DNA of 38,595 bases. It comes from Balneolaceae bacterium. Lineage in GTDB: Bacteria; Bacteroidota; Rhodothermia; Balneolales; Balneolaceae. This document shows positions 16,628 to 23,762 of the stretch, piece after piece. Location: NCBI GenBank assembly GCA_007693295.1, contig REDT01000108.1, forward strand, positions 1-38,595. The letters are read 5' to 3'. A program made the translations under genes and the position numbers. The notes under the pieces are model-generated. The model did not search any database and was not told the DNA's origin. It saw only the letters and a list, made by a program, of their open reading frames with translations. Position 1 is the stretch's first letter. The number at the start of each line of letters is the position of its first letter.

Positions 16628-17641
16628 ATGGCATTACGACTCATCAAAATTTTACCACCACGGGATTATAAAAACTATGAGAGGCTGATTAACAAAGAGG
16701 TCCTGGTAGATTCCTGGATTGAGGAGTCTGATTCCGAACGGACCTCAGTTAATCTGCTGGCAGATGTTGAGCTCACGGAAAAAATCCTGAATGATCTTGA
16801 CCAGGCCTTTACCGGAAAGGATGATTATAGAATCATTCTGCTGCCTGTATCCGCAACCGTACCCAAACCAGAGGTTAAAGAGAAGGATGAAGAAGTTGTT
16901 GATAAGCAGAAAGATAAGAGAGAAAAAGATAACCGGGTAAGACGAATTTCCAGGGAGGAACTATATGAAGAGATTGATAAAGGGGTGGATTTTTCCTGGG
17001 TTTTCCTTGTATTGATTGCTCTGTCGTGTGTGGTTGCTGCAAATGGATTGATTCGCAACAGCCCGGCTATGGTCATTGGCGCAATGGTGATCGCACCGAT
17101 TTTGGGCCCAAATGTAGGCCTCTCTCTTGCTACGACGCTGGGAGATAAAGGCCTCATGAAGCGATCCATCAAGTCGATCCTGTATGGTTTCTCCCTGGGT
17201 ATGGCACTTTCTATTCTGATGGGAATCCTTTTAGTGATAGACCCCGATGTGCCTGAAATCAATTCAAGAACAGTAGTGAGCTTTGCCGACATTGCACTTG
17301 GCCTGGCTGCCGGTGTAGCCGGATGTCTGTCATTCACCAGGGGGATATCGGCAGCGGTTATTGGTGTGATGGTGGCTGTAGCGCTGCTTCCTCCAATGGT
17401 GGCAACCGGACTGCTGCTGGGCAGCGGCATGTATGAACTTGCCTTTGGCGCCGGACTTCTAACCATAACCTATATTATCTGTGTAAATCTTGCAGGTGTT
17501 GTGACATTCTTGCTGCAGGGTATAAAACCAAAAAGTTTTCATGAACGCCGCGAAGGGGAAGAGTGGAGCCGGTATGCTATAATAATTTGGGTAAGTTTAC
17601 TGGCAATACTGGCGCTGATTATTTACTATCAATATTTTTGA
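16628..17641 (+). CDS. DUF389 / TIGR00341 family membrane protein
   Basis: 337 residues. The N-terminal third is soluble and charged (KEKDEEVVDKQKDKREKD linker around 83-100); the C-terminal two thirds carry about six to seven membrane helices including the DUF389 hallmarks NSPAMVIGAMVIAPILGP and FTRGISAAVIGVMVAVALLPP. Members are found in bacteria and archaea with no established biochemical role, often suspected to be transporters. ATG 16628 is preferred over a TTG two codons upstream. The gene follows a terminator, so it has its own promoter, and it converges on the rRNA methyltransferase gene. Confidence 0.9.
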   Translation: MALRLIKILPPRDYKNYERLINKEVLVDSWIEESDSERTSVNLLADVELTEKILNDLDQAFTGKDDYRIILLPVSATVPKPEVKEKDEEVVDKQKDKREKDNRVRRISREELYEEIDKGVDFSWVFLVLIALSCVVAANGLIRNSPAMVIGAMVIAPILGPNVGLSLATTLGDKGLMKRSIKSILYGFSLGMALSILMGILLVIDPDVPEINSRTVVSFADIALGLAAGVAGCLSFTRGISAAVIGVMVAVALLPPMVATGLLLGSGMYELAFGAGLLTITYIICVNLAGVVTFLLQGIKPKSFHERREGEEWSRYAIIIWVSLLAILALIIYYQYF

Positions 17642-17672
17642 TATCAGCTCTATCCCACTTCAGTTAAAAAAG

Positions 17673-18761
17673 CTACCCGGCCATACTGTTTTCAAAGAGG
17701 ACAAACTTATCATTTCCAGCAACTGTTTCGCATCGGGTAAAAAATTTCTTCAGGAAAGTACGATACCCCAGGTGCTGATTAGCCACACAGAGAAACCGCC
17801 CGCCCGGCTTTAAACTGCCGGCTACTTCTCTGAACAGATCGACAGCGACCTCGGTGTTCACCTCATGCTCAAAATGAAAAGGGGGATTGGATACAACCAG
17901 GTCAAATTTATAATCCCCAATCTCTTCAATGGAATCATTCCAGTGAAAGTGAGTATTCTCAGGGTGCAGATTCAATTTCGATGATTCTACAGCAAGTAGT
18001 GAGTCATCCATAAGGTGCAGTTCTGTTCCGGGTTTTTCCAACTGTATTGCCCTTGCTATAACGCCATTTCCGGATGCGAGGTCGAGAACACAATTCTCAT
18101 TTTCATTCAGCTTCAGATGTTCCATTAAAAACTGTGTGGCGTAGTCAATATGGTCGGAAGAAAATACCCCGGGGTACTGTTTAATCTCCTCTGCTTCGCC
18201 ATTTTTAAAGGTGAAAGGTATTCTGTTCAGAAGCTCTGTCTCTTCAATTGCTTTTCTTTTTTTGAGCGTTAATAACCTCGACTTTTTCCAGGCAAGGCTC
18301 TGATCGGTCTCGTCAAAAAACTCACCGGCTATGGCGAGCATTTGAGGAGTGAAATGGCGAGTCATAAATGAACATATGACTTCTCCGTTCTCATGTAGAC
18401 CGGAGTGAATTTGCCGGAGATAGAGCCGGAACAGTTCCATCGACTTTGGAATGGAGATGATGCCAAGATCGGCCTTTTCGGGCAGCGGCTGCAGAGGGGA
18501 TATCCACTTTGTCGTATCCGGTTTCAGTCCATTTTGCGCCAGATTCTTTTCAATCGATTTCTGCTGGCTTTGCCTCTCAATTACGATAATGGGATCGAGG
18601 TTATGAAGATGACACGTGAGGAATCCAAAAGTATCATTACTGATAACGGCTGTTTTTGATTCAGAAGACCCGTTCTCAAGTCTCTTTAATATATACTCGT
18701 CTGCCGCGCTCCAAGCGCGAAGTGACCGGTTCTGTGTGTGCGGATATCTGGTGATGTTCAA
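17673..18761 (-). CDS. rlmG: 23S rRNA guanine-N2 methyltransferase, RlmG-like
   Basis: 362 residues from the chosen start. Two-domain layout of RlmG/RsmC enzymes: a degenerate N-terminal methyltransferase-like domain (SLRAWSAADEYILKRL, SNDTFGFLTC) and a catalytic C-terminal Rossmann domain with CVLDLASGNGVIARA for AdoMet, and SNPPFHFEHE, the NPPF motif of guanine-N2 methylation. The C-terminus FLCVANQHLGYRTFLKKFF closely follows E. coli RlmG, which modifies G1835 of 23S rRNA; RlmG fits better than RsmC. No ATG lies near the start. TTG 18761 begins at NITRYPHTQNRS, which lines up with the E. coli N-terminus; a longer TTG start at 18848 would add 29 residues that look unlike the family. Confidence 0.85.
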   Translation of the reverse strand: MNITRYPHTQNRSLRAWSAADEYILKRLENGSSESKTAVISNDTFGFLTCHLHNLDPIIVIERQSQQKSIEKNLAQNGLKPDTTKWISPLQPLPEKADLGIISIPKSMELFRLYLRQIHSGLHENGEVICSFMTRHFTPQMLAIAGEFFDETDQSLAWKKSRLLTLKKRKAIEETELLNRIPFTFKNGEAEEIKQYPGVFSSDHIDYATQFLMEHLKLNENENCVLDLASGNGVIARAIQLEKPGTELHLMDDSLLAVESSKLNLHPENTHFHWNDSIEEIGDYKFDLVVSNPPFHFEHEVNTEVAVDLFREVAGSLKPGGRFLCVANQHLGYRTFLKKFFTRCETVAGNDKFVLFENSMAG

Positions 18762-18932
18762 AACGTTGTTTTTTGAGTGGGTATATGTGGTTAGTAAGAT
18801 AACATAAAAATGGCCCCTCTTTTTCCGGAAACCACGGCTGAATCTCAACCCGCCTGCAGATCGTTTTATTCACCGTTATGCAGGGATCGCTTTGGGGAAA
18901 AGCGCGCAAAAGAGATTCAATTAGTCCGCTAT

Positions 18933-20096
18933 CTATTCAATGATACGATGCAGGTACTCTTTATCCAGATTCAGCTCTTCTGTATACCTGACAAGAAGGT
19001 CTCTCTTGTACTTTTCAAGCTCACTGCTTTCACCGTTTACAAGATCAGAAATGATCCGGTTACTGAACAGGTAAACGGCTGTTTCCTGTCCGTACTCCTC
19101 TTCAATTTTCTGTTTAATGGGATCAAAAAAGGCCGATTTAAATTTCTTAAGCTCTCTTTGCTGCTCTCTATAGATTTTCAACTCTTCAGGGGAAGGATAT
19201 TTTTTTGCCGGTTGCTCCTCAGACAATCCCAGTTTATCAGCCTGTTTCCGCGCATCTCTGACCAGGTCAATCAGGTCTGTTTTTGTGTCTTCATTCTTGA
19301 TTGCGCGATAAATACCTTTGGCCTGGTCCCATCCCATCAGGGTTCTGGTTTCTTTGGCTACCTCCATCAAATACTCTTTTTTAATAATCTGGAAAGAGGG
19401 CTTGTTCAATTTTTGAGCCAGCTCTTCCCTGTATGCCATCAATTGTTTATAAATATGCCACTCTACCTCATTAAAATCGTTTTTATCCTTCTCCTTTAGT
19501 ATTCCGTTATTCACTTCATCAGAATAATCGAGCTGATCCCAAACGGTATTCTCTTCATTAATCCAGCCGGTAATATTCATCTCTTCAGCCTGCACAATTA
19601 ATACACTCTTCAGCTCGAAAAGATGAAGCACATCCTGCGCGGCATAGTGGACCTGTTGATCTGTTAACGGCCTTTTATACCAGTTACTGAGCTGTGAAGA
19701 TTTTCCGGTATCAATGCTTAGAATGTCATCTATCAGGTTTACAAGTGATGCCGGCGGATAGTTCAGAAGGCTGGTAGCAATATTTAAATCGTAGATATTT
19801 TTTGGGAAGCAATTAAGAGAATGGAGCAGCCGAAGGTCTTCCCCGAAAGCAAAAACGACTTTCTGAATTTCTTCGTTTTCCAGTACCGGAAATAGAGTTT
19901 CTATCTCGAGATTCTTACTGAGGGGGTCGATCAGATAGCAGTGATCGCCGTCGAAAATCTGTACAAGGCATAGATTAAACCCGTATCGATAGTAATTTTT
20001 GTCGAATTCAAGATCAATTGAAATTTGATTGAGGCCTGAAAGCTTTTGAACAACACTTTGCAATTCGGGTGTTCTATCGATGTATTTGACGGGCAT
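18933..20096 (-). CDS. rnd: Ribonuclease D
   Basis: 387 residues. A 3'-5' exoribonuclease of the DEDDy group that trims the 3' ends of tRNA precursors and other stable RNAs. Exo I ISIDLEFD carries Asp28 and Glu30, Exo II is FAFGEDLRLLH, and Exo III YAAQDVLHLF supplies the conserved Tyr and Asp. An HRDC domain follows (about 215-295, EWHIYKQLMAYREELAQKLN), with a second, more divergent helical HRDC-like region to the end, as in E. coli RNase D. Cytosolic. It lies upstream of rlmG on the same strand with about 170 bases between; both serve RNA maturation. The promoter region contains a MITE-like repeat. Confidence 0.93.
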   Translation of the reverse strand: MPVKYIDRTPELQSVVQKLSGLNQISIDLEFDKNYYRYGFNLCLVQIFDGDHCYLIDPLSKNLEIETLFPVLENEEIQKVVFAFGEDLRLLHSLNCFPKNIYDLNIATSLLNYPPASLVNLIDDILSIDTGKSSQLSNWYKRPLTDQQVHYAAQDVLHLFELKSVLIVQAEEMNITGWINEENTVWDQLDYSDEVNNGILKEKDKNDFNEVEWHIYKQLMAYREELAQKLNKPSFQIIKKEYLMEVAKETRTLMGWDQAKGIYRAIKNEDTKTDLIDLVRDARKQADKLGLSEEQPAKKYPSPEELKIYREQQRELKKFKSAFFDPIKQKIEEEYGQETAVYLFSNRIISDLVNGESSELEKYKRDLLVRYTEELNLDKEYLHRIIE

Positions 20097-20224
20097 AGAG
20101 CAGGTTAATTGATAATATTAATTACGGCAAATGTATGAACTTGATAATTGAATCAAAAACTTACTTTGAACTCGGTTATATTTTCAACCTGAGTTAGATT
20201 AAAAATATGTCGATTGAGGTACTG

Positions 20225-20404
20225 AAAGTCCCCTCCTTCCCAAGGAGGGGCTCATCTTTTTACCCGCGAAGCGATTTCCCCGCAGGGATCCGTCAGCTGA
20301 CGGAAGGGGTGGTTTGAAAAGGCTATGAATCACATTTTAATTTATAGCCATAAAATAATGCAGTGAACCACCCCCGACCCCTCCTTAAGGAAGGAGGGGA
20401 GCCT
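20225..20404. repeat. MITE-like composite hairpin repeat
   Basis: About 180 bases with imperfect terminal inverted repeats (TCCCCTCCTTCC at the left, GGAAGGAGGGGA at the right). Each end is itself a hairpin: CCCCTCCTT/AAGGAGGGG at 20230-20250 with a 3-base loop, and CCCCTCCTT/AAGGAGGGG at 20378-20399. Inside are a perfect 14-bp palindrome CCGTCAGCTGACGG (20290-20303), the shared inner text GGGGTGGTT in inverted orientation, and GGCTAT/ATAGCC (20321-20349). It sits between the divergent rnd and glycosyltransferase genes. A related single unit with the same palindrome occurs at 35639. No coding capacity. Confidence 0.75.
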
Positions 20405-20503
20405 CTTTTTTCGAAATGTTAGTATCGAACTTAGGTTTTCAGACTCATTTTGATGTGAACTATTCCAAAGAGCATATAATACTCAAAATGAATAGCTTCC
20501 AAT

Positions 20504-21781
20504 ATGTTACAATCCATACAAATATTGATCATCGGAACTGTTTGGCCTGAACCGAACTCATCGGCTGCAGGTGGCAGAATGATGCAGCTCATTCAACTTT
20601 TCCGGCAGAGGGAGTGGGATGTTATATTTGCCAGTAGTGCAGCTGAAAGTGAGCATTCAGCTGACCTTGAAAAGCTGGGCGTGGTTTGCAGATCAATAGA
20701 AATGAACTCCTCATCATTCGACCGTTTCATTTCCGGTCTTATGCCCGATGCGGTGATGTTTGACCGGTTTATGACCGAGGAGCAGTTTGGATGGCGTGTT
20801 GCCGAACAGTGCCCCAATGCAATGAGAATACTCGACACGGAAGACCTTCACTGCCTCCGCCAGGCGCGAGAAAAAGCGTGGAAGGAGGGAAGAGAGTTTC
20901 AATCTGAAGACCTGCTTACTGAAGAGATTGCCAGAAGGGAGATTGCCAGTATCTGGCGGTGCGATCTTTCACTGATCATTTCTGAGTTTGAGTATGGGCT
21001 TTTGCAATCGCTCTTTAAAGTAAATGAGTCTCTGCTCCACTACCTGCCTTTTTTGAATGAGCCTGCTGATGAAACGGTAACCCGGAATTGGCCTCCATTT
21101 GAGGCGCGTTCGGGCTTTGTATCCATCGGCAACTTTCTGCACCGGCCGAACTGGAATGCAGTACTTTGGCTGAAGGAAGAGATATGGCCCATGATCCGGC
21201 AAAAACTACCCGACGCTGAATTACATATCTATGGTGCATATCCCTCACAGAAGGTATTCCAGCTTCACAATAAGGGCGAAAAGTTTCTTGTGAAGGGCAG
21301 GGCTGAAGATGCCGGAGATGTACTGCGAAAAGCACGGGTATTGCTGGCGCCGATCAGATTTGGTGCCGGCCTGAAAGGCAAGCTGGTGGATGCAATGATG
21401 AACGGAACGCCAAGCGTGACAACAGATATCGGTGCAGAGGGGATCTATGAAGAACAGAATTGGTGTGGTTCTGTAGAGAATGATCCTGAAGATTTCTTCC
21501 GGTCAGCCGTTCAGCTGTATAAGGATCAAAAATTGTGGGAAAAAGCTCAGATACAGGGAGCAAGAATTCTGAATGACCGTTTTTTAATGGAAAATTTTGC
21601 GGATGAATTCATCCAAAAAATAGTAACTGTAAAAGGTGAACTTCACAGCCATCGTAAAAGAAACTTTATCGGCAGTATGCTGATGCACCATACAGCGGCA
21701 AGCACCCGGTATATGTCGAAGTGGATTGAAGCAAAAAACAGTGCAAACATTGATGTGCAAGATATTGAAACCAAAGAATGA
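20504..21781 (+). CDS. Glycosyltransferase, GT4-type
   Basis: 425 residues, GT-B fold. The N-terminal half begins ILIIGTVWPEPNSSAAGGRM, the C-terminal half holds the donor site: FVSIGNFLHRPN near 205, LHIYGAYPS near 240, and LLAPIRFGAGLKGKLVDAMMNGTPSVTT near 285-315, the family's Rossmann motif before the conserved Glu/Gly. It is likely a cytosolic transferase adding a sugar from a nucleotide donor to a glycan or lipid; specificity is unknown. The next gene starts 3 bases after the stop, so the two are cotranscribed. The upstream spacer holds the MITE-like repeat. Confidence 0.88.
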   Translation: MLQSIQILIIGTVWPEPNSSAAGGRMMQLIQLFRQREWDVIFASSAAESEHSADLEKLGVVCRSIEMNSSSFDRFISGLMPDAVMFDRFMTEEQFGWRVAEQCPNAMRILDTEDLHCLRQAREKAWKEGREFQSEDLLTEEIARREIASIWRCDLSLIISEFEYGLLQSLFKVNESLLHYLPFLNEPADETVTRNWPPFEARSGFVSIGNFLHRPNWNAVLWLKEEIWPMIRQKLPDAELHIYGAYPSQKVFQLHNKGEKFLVKGRAEDAGDVLRKARVLLAPIRFGAGLKGKLVDAMMNGTPSVTTDIGAEGIYEEQNWCGSVENDPEDFFRSAVQLYKDQKLWEKAQIQGARILNDRFLMENFADEFIQKIVTVKGELHSHRKRNFIGSMLMHHTAASTRYMSKWIEAKNSANIDVQDIETKE

Positions 21782-21784
21782 GCC

Positions 21785-22735
21785 ATGAAAATAGTATTTC
21801 TTGATGCTGATACAGTAGGGGATGTTCCAAACCTGAATTCGATTGAAGAGTTTGGAGACGTGACCTTTTATCCAACCACGAAACCCGGTCAAGCCGCGGA
21901 AAGAATCCGTGATGCCGACATTGTTATTACAAATAAAGTGGTTTTGGGTAAGGACCTTATGAAGCAAGCCAAAGAGCTGAAATTAATCTGCGTGGCGGCC
22001 ACAGGAATGAATAATATTGACAGGGAAGCCGCAAAAGAGCTTGACATAGAAGTAAAGAATGTTGCCGGATATGCCTCACAAAGTGTTGCCCAAAGTACAT
22101 TTGCGATGATTCTTCAACTGGTTCAGAACATCCCTTTTTACGACGATTTTGTGAAAAGCGGTGAATATTCAAAGAGCGAGATCTTCACCAACGTGGATCG
22201 TGATTTTGAAGAGATCAGCGGTAAACGATTTGGGATCATCGGGCTGGGAAATATCGGCCAAAAGGTTGCGCAGATTGCGGAAGCATTCGGGGCTGAGGTG
22301 ACATACTACTCCACATCAGGCAAGAATACCGATCAACCATATCTCCTGTTGGGATTGGAGGAGCTGCTGAAAACATCGGATTTCATTTCAATACATGCTC
22401 CATTAAATGAGAATACTCTGGGCCTGATCAGCTATGACCGCATCAAACTTATGAAGTCATCCGCCATTTTAGTGAATACCGGCCGGGGAGGTATTGTTAA
22501 TGAACAAGACTTAGCCAAAGCGATTGATGAAGGGTTGATAAGAGGAGCCGCGATTGATGTATTTGAAACAGAACCCATACCGGATAATCATCGGCTGCTG
22601 AAAGTCAAAAACCGTGACAGGCTGGTTCTTACTCCACACATAACATGGTCGAGCCTGGAGGCCAGAATGGATTTGATTGAGGGGATTAAAATGAACATAA
22701 AGGAGTTTCTAAGCAGAAGTGAAGCGCAGGGCTAA
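21785..22735 (+). CDS. D-2-hydroxyacid dehydrogenase (glycerate dehydrogenase-like)
   Basis: 316 residues. NAD(P)-dependent oxidoreductase interconverting 2-oxo acids and D-2-hydroxyacids. Cofactor site FGIIGLGNIGQKVAQ (Gly153-Gly158), catalytic Arg234 in VNTGRGGIVNE, the acidic partner Glu261 in DVFETEP, and His285 in LTPHITWSS. IGLGNIGQ and the TPHITWSS block resemble hydroxypyruvate/glycerate dehydrogenases more than lactate or phosphoglycerate enzymes. There is no regulatory ACT domain. It is coupled to the glycosyltransferase (3-base gap), an odd metabolic pairing that could reflect use of a hydroxyacid in the glycan, but this is speculation. Confidence 0.92.
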   Translation: MKIVFLDADTVGDVPNLNSIEEFGDVTFYPTTKPGQAAERIRDADIVITNKVVLGKDLMKQAKELKLICVAATGMNNIDREAAKELDIEVKNVAGYASQSVAQSTFAMILQLVQNIPFYDDFVKSGEYSKSEIFTNVDRDFEEISGKRFGIIGLGNIGQKVAQIAEAFGAEVTYYSTSGKNTDQPYLLLGLEELLKTSDFISIHAPLNENTLGLISYDRIKLMKSSAILVNTGRGGIVNEQDLAKAIDEGLIRGAAIDVFETEPIPDNHRLLKVKNRDRLVLTPHITWSSLEARMDLIEGIKMNIKEFLSRSEAQG

Positions 22736-23315
22736 GGCGGTAGAAAATGGAACATCAGATATGGGATGGCCGCATTCCGTGAATAGGATATCCTGATCGT
22801 TGAGCAAGCTGAAAAGCTGTGACTGTGCCATCACTTTAGGATCGTTAATAATTCATAATTGAAACTGATACGCAATAAATTATATGGATCCAATCTTTTA
22901 AGTAATTGAACAGCAGTAAGTTAAATATTTCCACATAAAATCAATAGATCAAGATTAAAACAATCTTATTATGAGTATTCAAGCGAAATTCATTTCTTGG
23001 TGAAGTGAATAAAAAACATAGGTATTTATGCCTATACGTGATTTATTCATTTGTTCTTTTTATTAGCAGGTAGATTTTCCAGGGGGTATAATTTTATTAC
23101 CGGTGAGCCTTAGGGGGCTCATTCATCAATAGAGGATAAAACGTAGATGACAAGAGAGTTTGTTTGCAGTGGCTATTAACAGAAAATTTAGAAATCATTT
23201 CCCGGTATCTGACTGGTACCGGGAATTTTAAATCGGTTTGATACAAAAATTCATGGGTAGTGTTTTTAAAAAAAGGGGAACAAGAAATATCAATTTAGGG
23301 GAGTGAATAAAGGTT
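22736..23315. other. 580-base AT-rich non-coding region with two hairpins
   Basis: No gene longer than a few codons is visible. It holds ATAGG/CCTAT around TATTTATG near 23018, a GAGCC/GGCTC hairpin (23105-23120), a 10-codon frame (23147-23179) after AGAGGATAAA, and a terminator-like hairpin at 23199-23233. A small RNA or leader is possible. Confidence 0.4.
23199..23233 (+). terminator. Terminator-like hairpin in non-coding region
   Basis: TTCCCGGTA (23199-23207) and TACCGGGAA (23217-23225) form a perfect 9-base stem with a 9-base loop, followed by TTTTAAAT. It lies 460 bases past the dehydrogenase stop, so it may end an unrecognised small transcript. Confidence 0.5.
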
Positions 23316-23711
23316 ATGAAACTAAGATTACTAACAGTTACGCTGATATTTATCATTTTGCCAGGGGTGGCATTTGCACAAGAGATTAATCCATCGGCGA
23401 ATGTAAATCATCCTTCCGACACAGAAATTGAATTTGAAGTTCTGAGTAAATATTATTTTGAACAGCAAATAGAAGAGCTTTTTAGTCAAAGAGGGATCTG
23501 TCAAATTTTGTGGGTTTCATGCTATGTTTCGATATCAGAGGCTTCACAAAAATTACATCTGCTGAACTATGAGATCCGGGAGCACTACAGGATTAAACAA
23601 GAGGGTATCAGGAATTTGATTACAATTCTGGAGTCCGATTCACTATCGGGTGATAGTTATACACGAAATCAATTAATGGCTCTAAGAAAGAAACTGGATA
23701 TCAAAGATTGA
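23316..23711 (+). CDS. Unrecognised small secreted protein
   Basis: 131 residues with a clear signal peptide (MKLRLLTVTLIFIILPGVAFAQE, cleavage after AFA). The mature protein is mixed alpha-helical and charged, with one Cys pair in GICQILWVSCYV and a helical C-terminal half (SEASQKLHLLNYEIREHYR). No family is recognised. AAAGG lies upstream of the ATG. It stands alone after the long non-coding region and converges on the PQQ dehydrogenase. Probably periplasmic; function unknown. Confidence 0.65.
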   Translation: MKLRLLTVTLIFIILPGVAFAQEINPSANVNHPSDTEIEFEVLSKYYFEQQIEELFSQRGICQILWVSCYVSISEASQKLHLLNYEIREHYRIKQEGIRNLITILESDSLSGDSYTRNQLMALRKKLDIKD

Positions 23712-23762
23712 CTTGACCTGATCGGTATCTGAAATGTGAAGTGTTGCAATTTCATATTGGGC

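Noticed and set aside
16825-17466. 213-codon minus-strand open frame opposite the DUF389 gene
   Set aside because: Antisense to membrane helices, giving Ala/Pro/Ser-rich artefact sequence.
18810-19499. 229-codon plus-strand open frame opposite rnd
   Set aside because: Lies antisense to the RNase D coding sequence, whose catalytic motifs are intact; the hydrophobic translation is a reverse-strand artefact.
23147-23179. 10-codon leader peptide gene
   Set aside because: Too short to support on its own; no attenuation-type codon run is visible. Mentioned only within the spacer finding.
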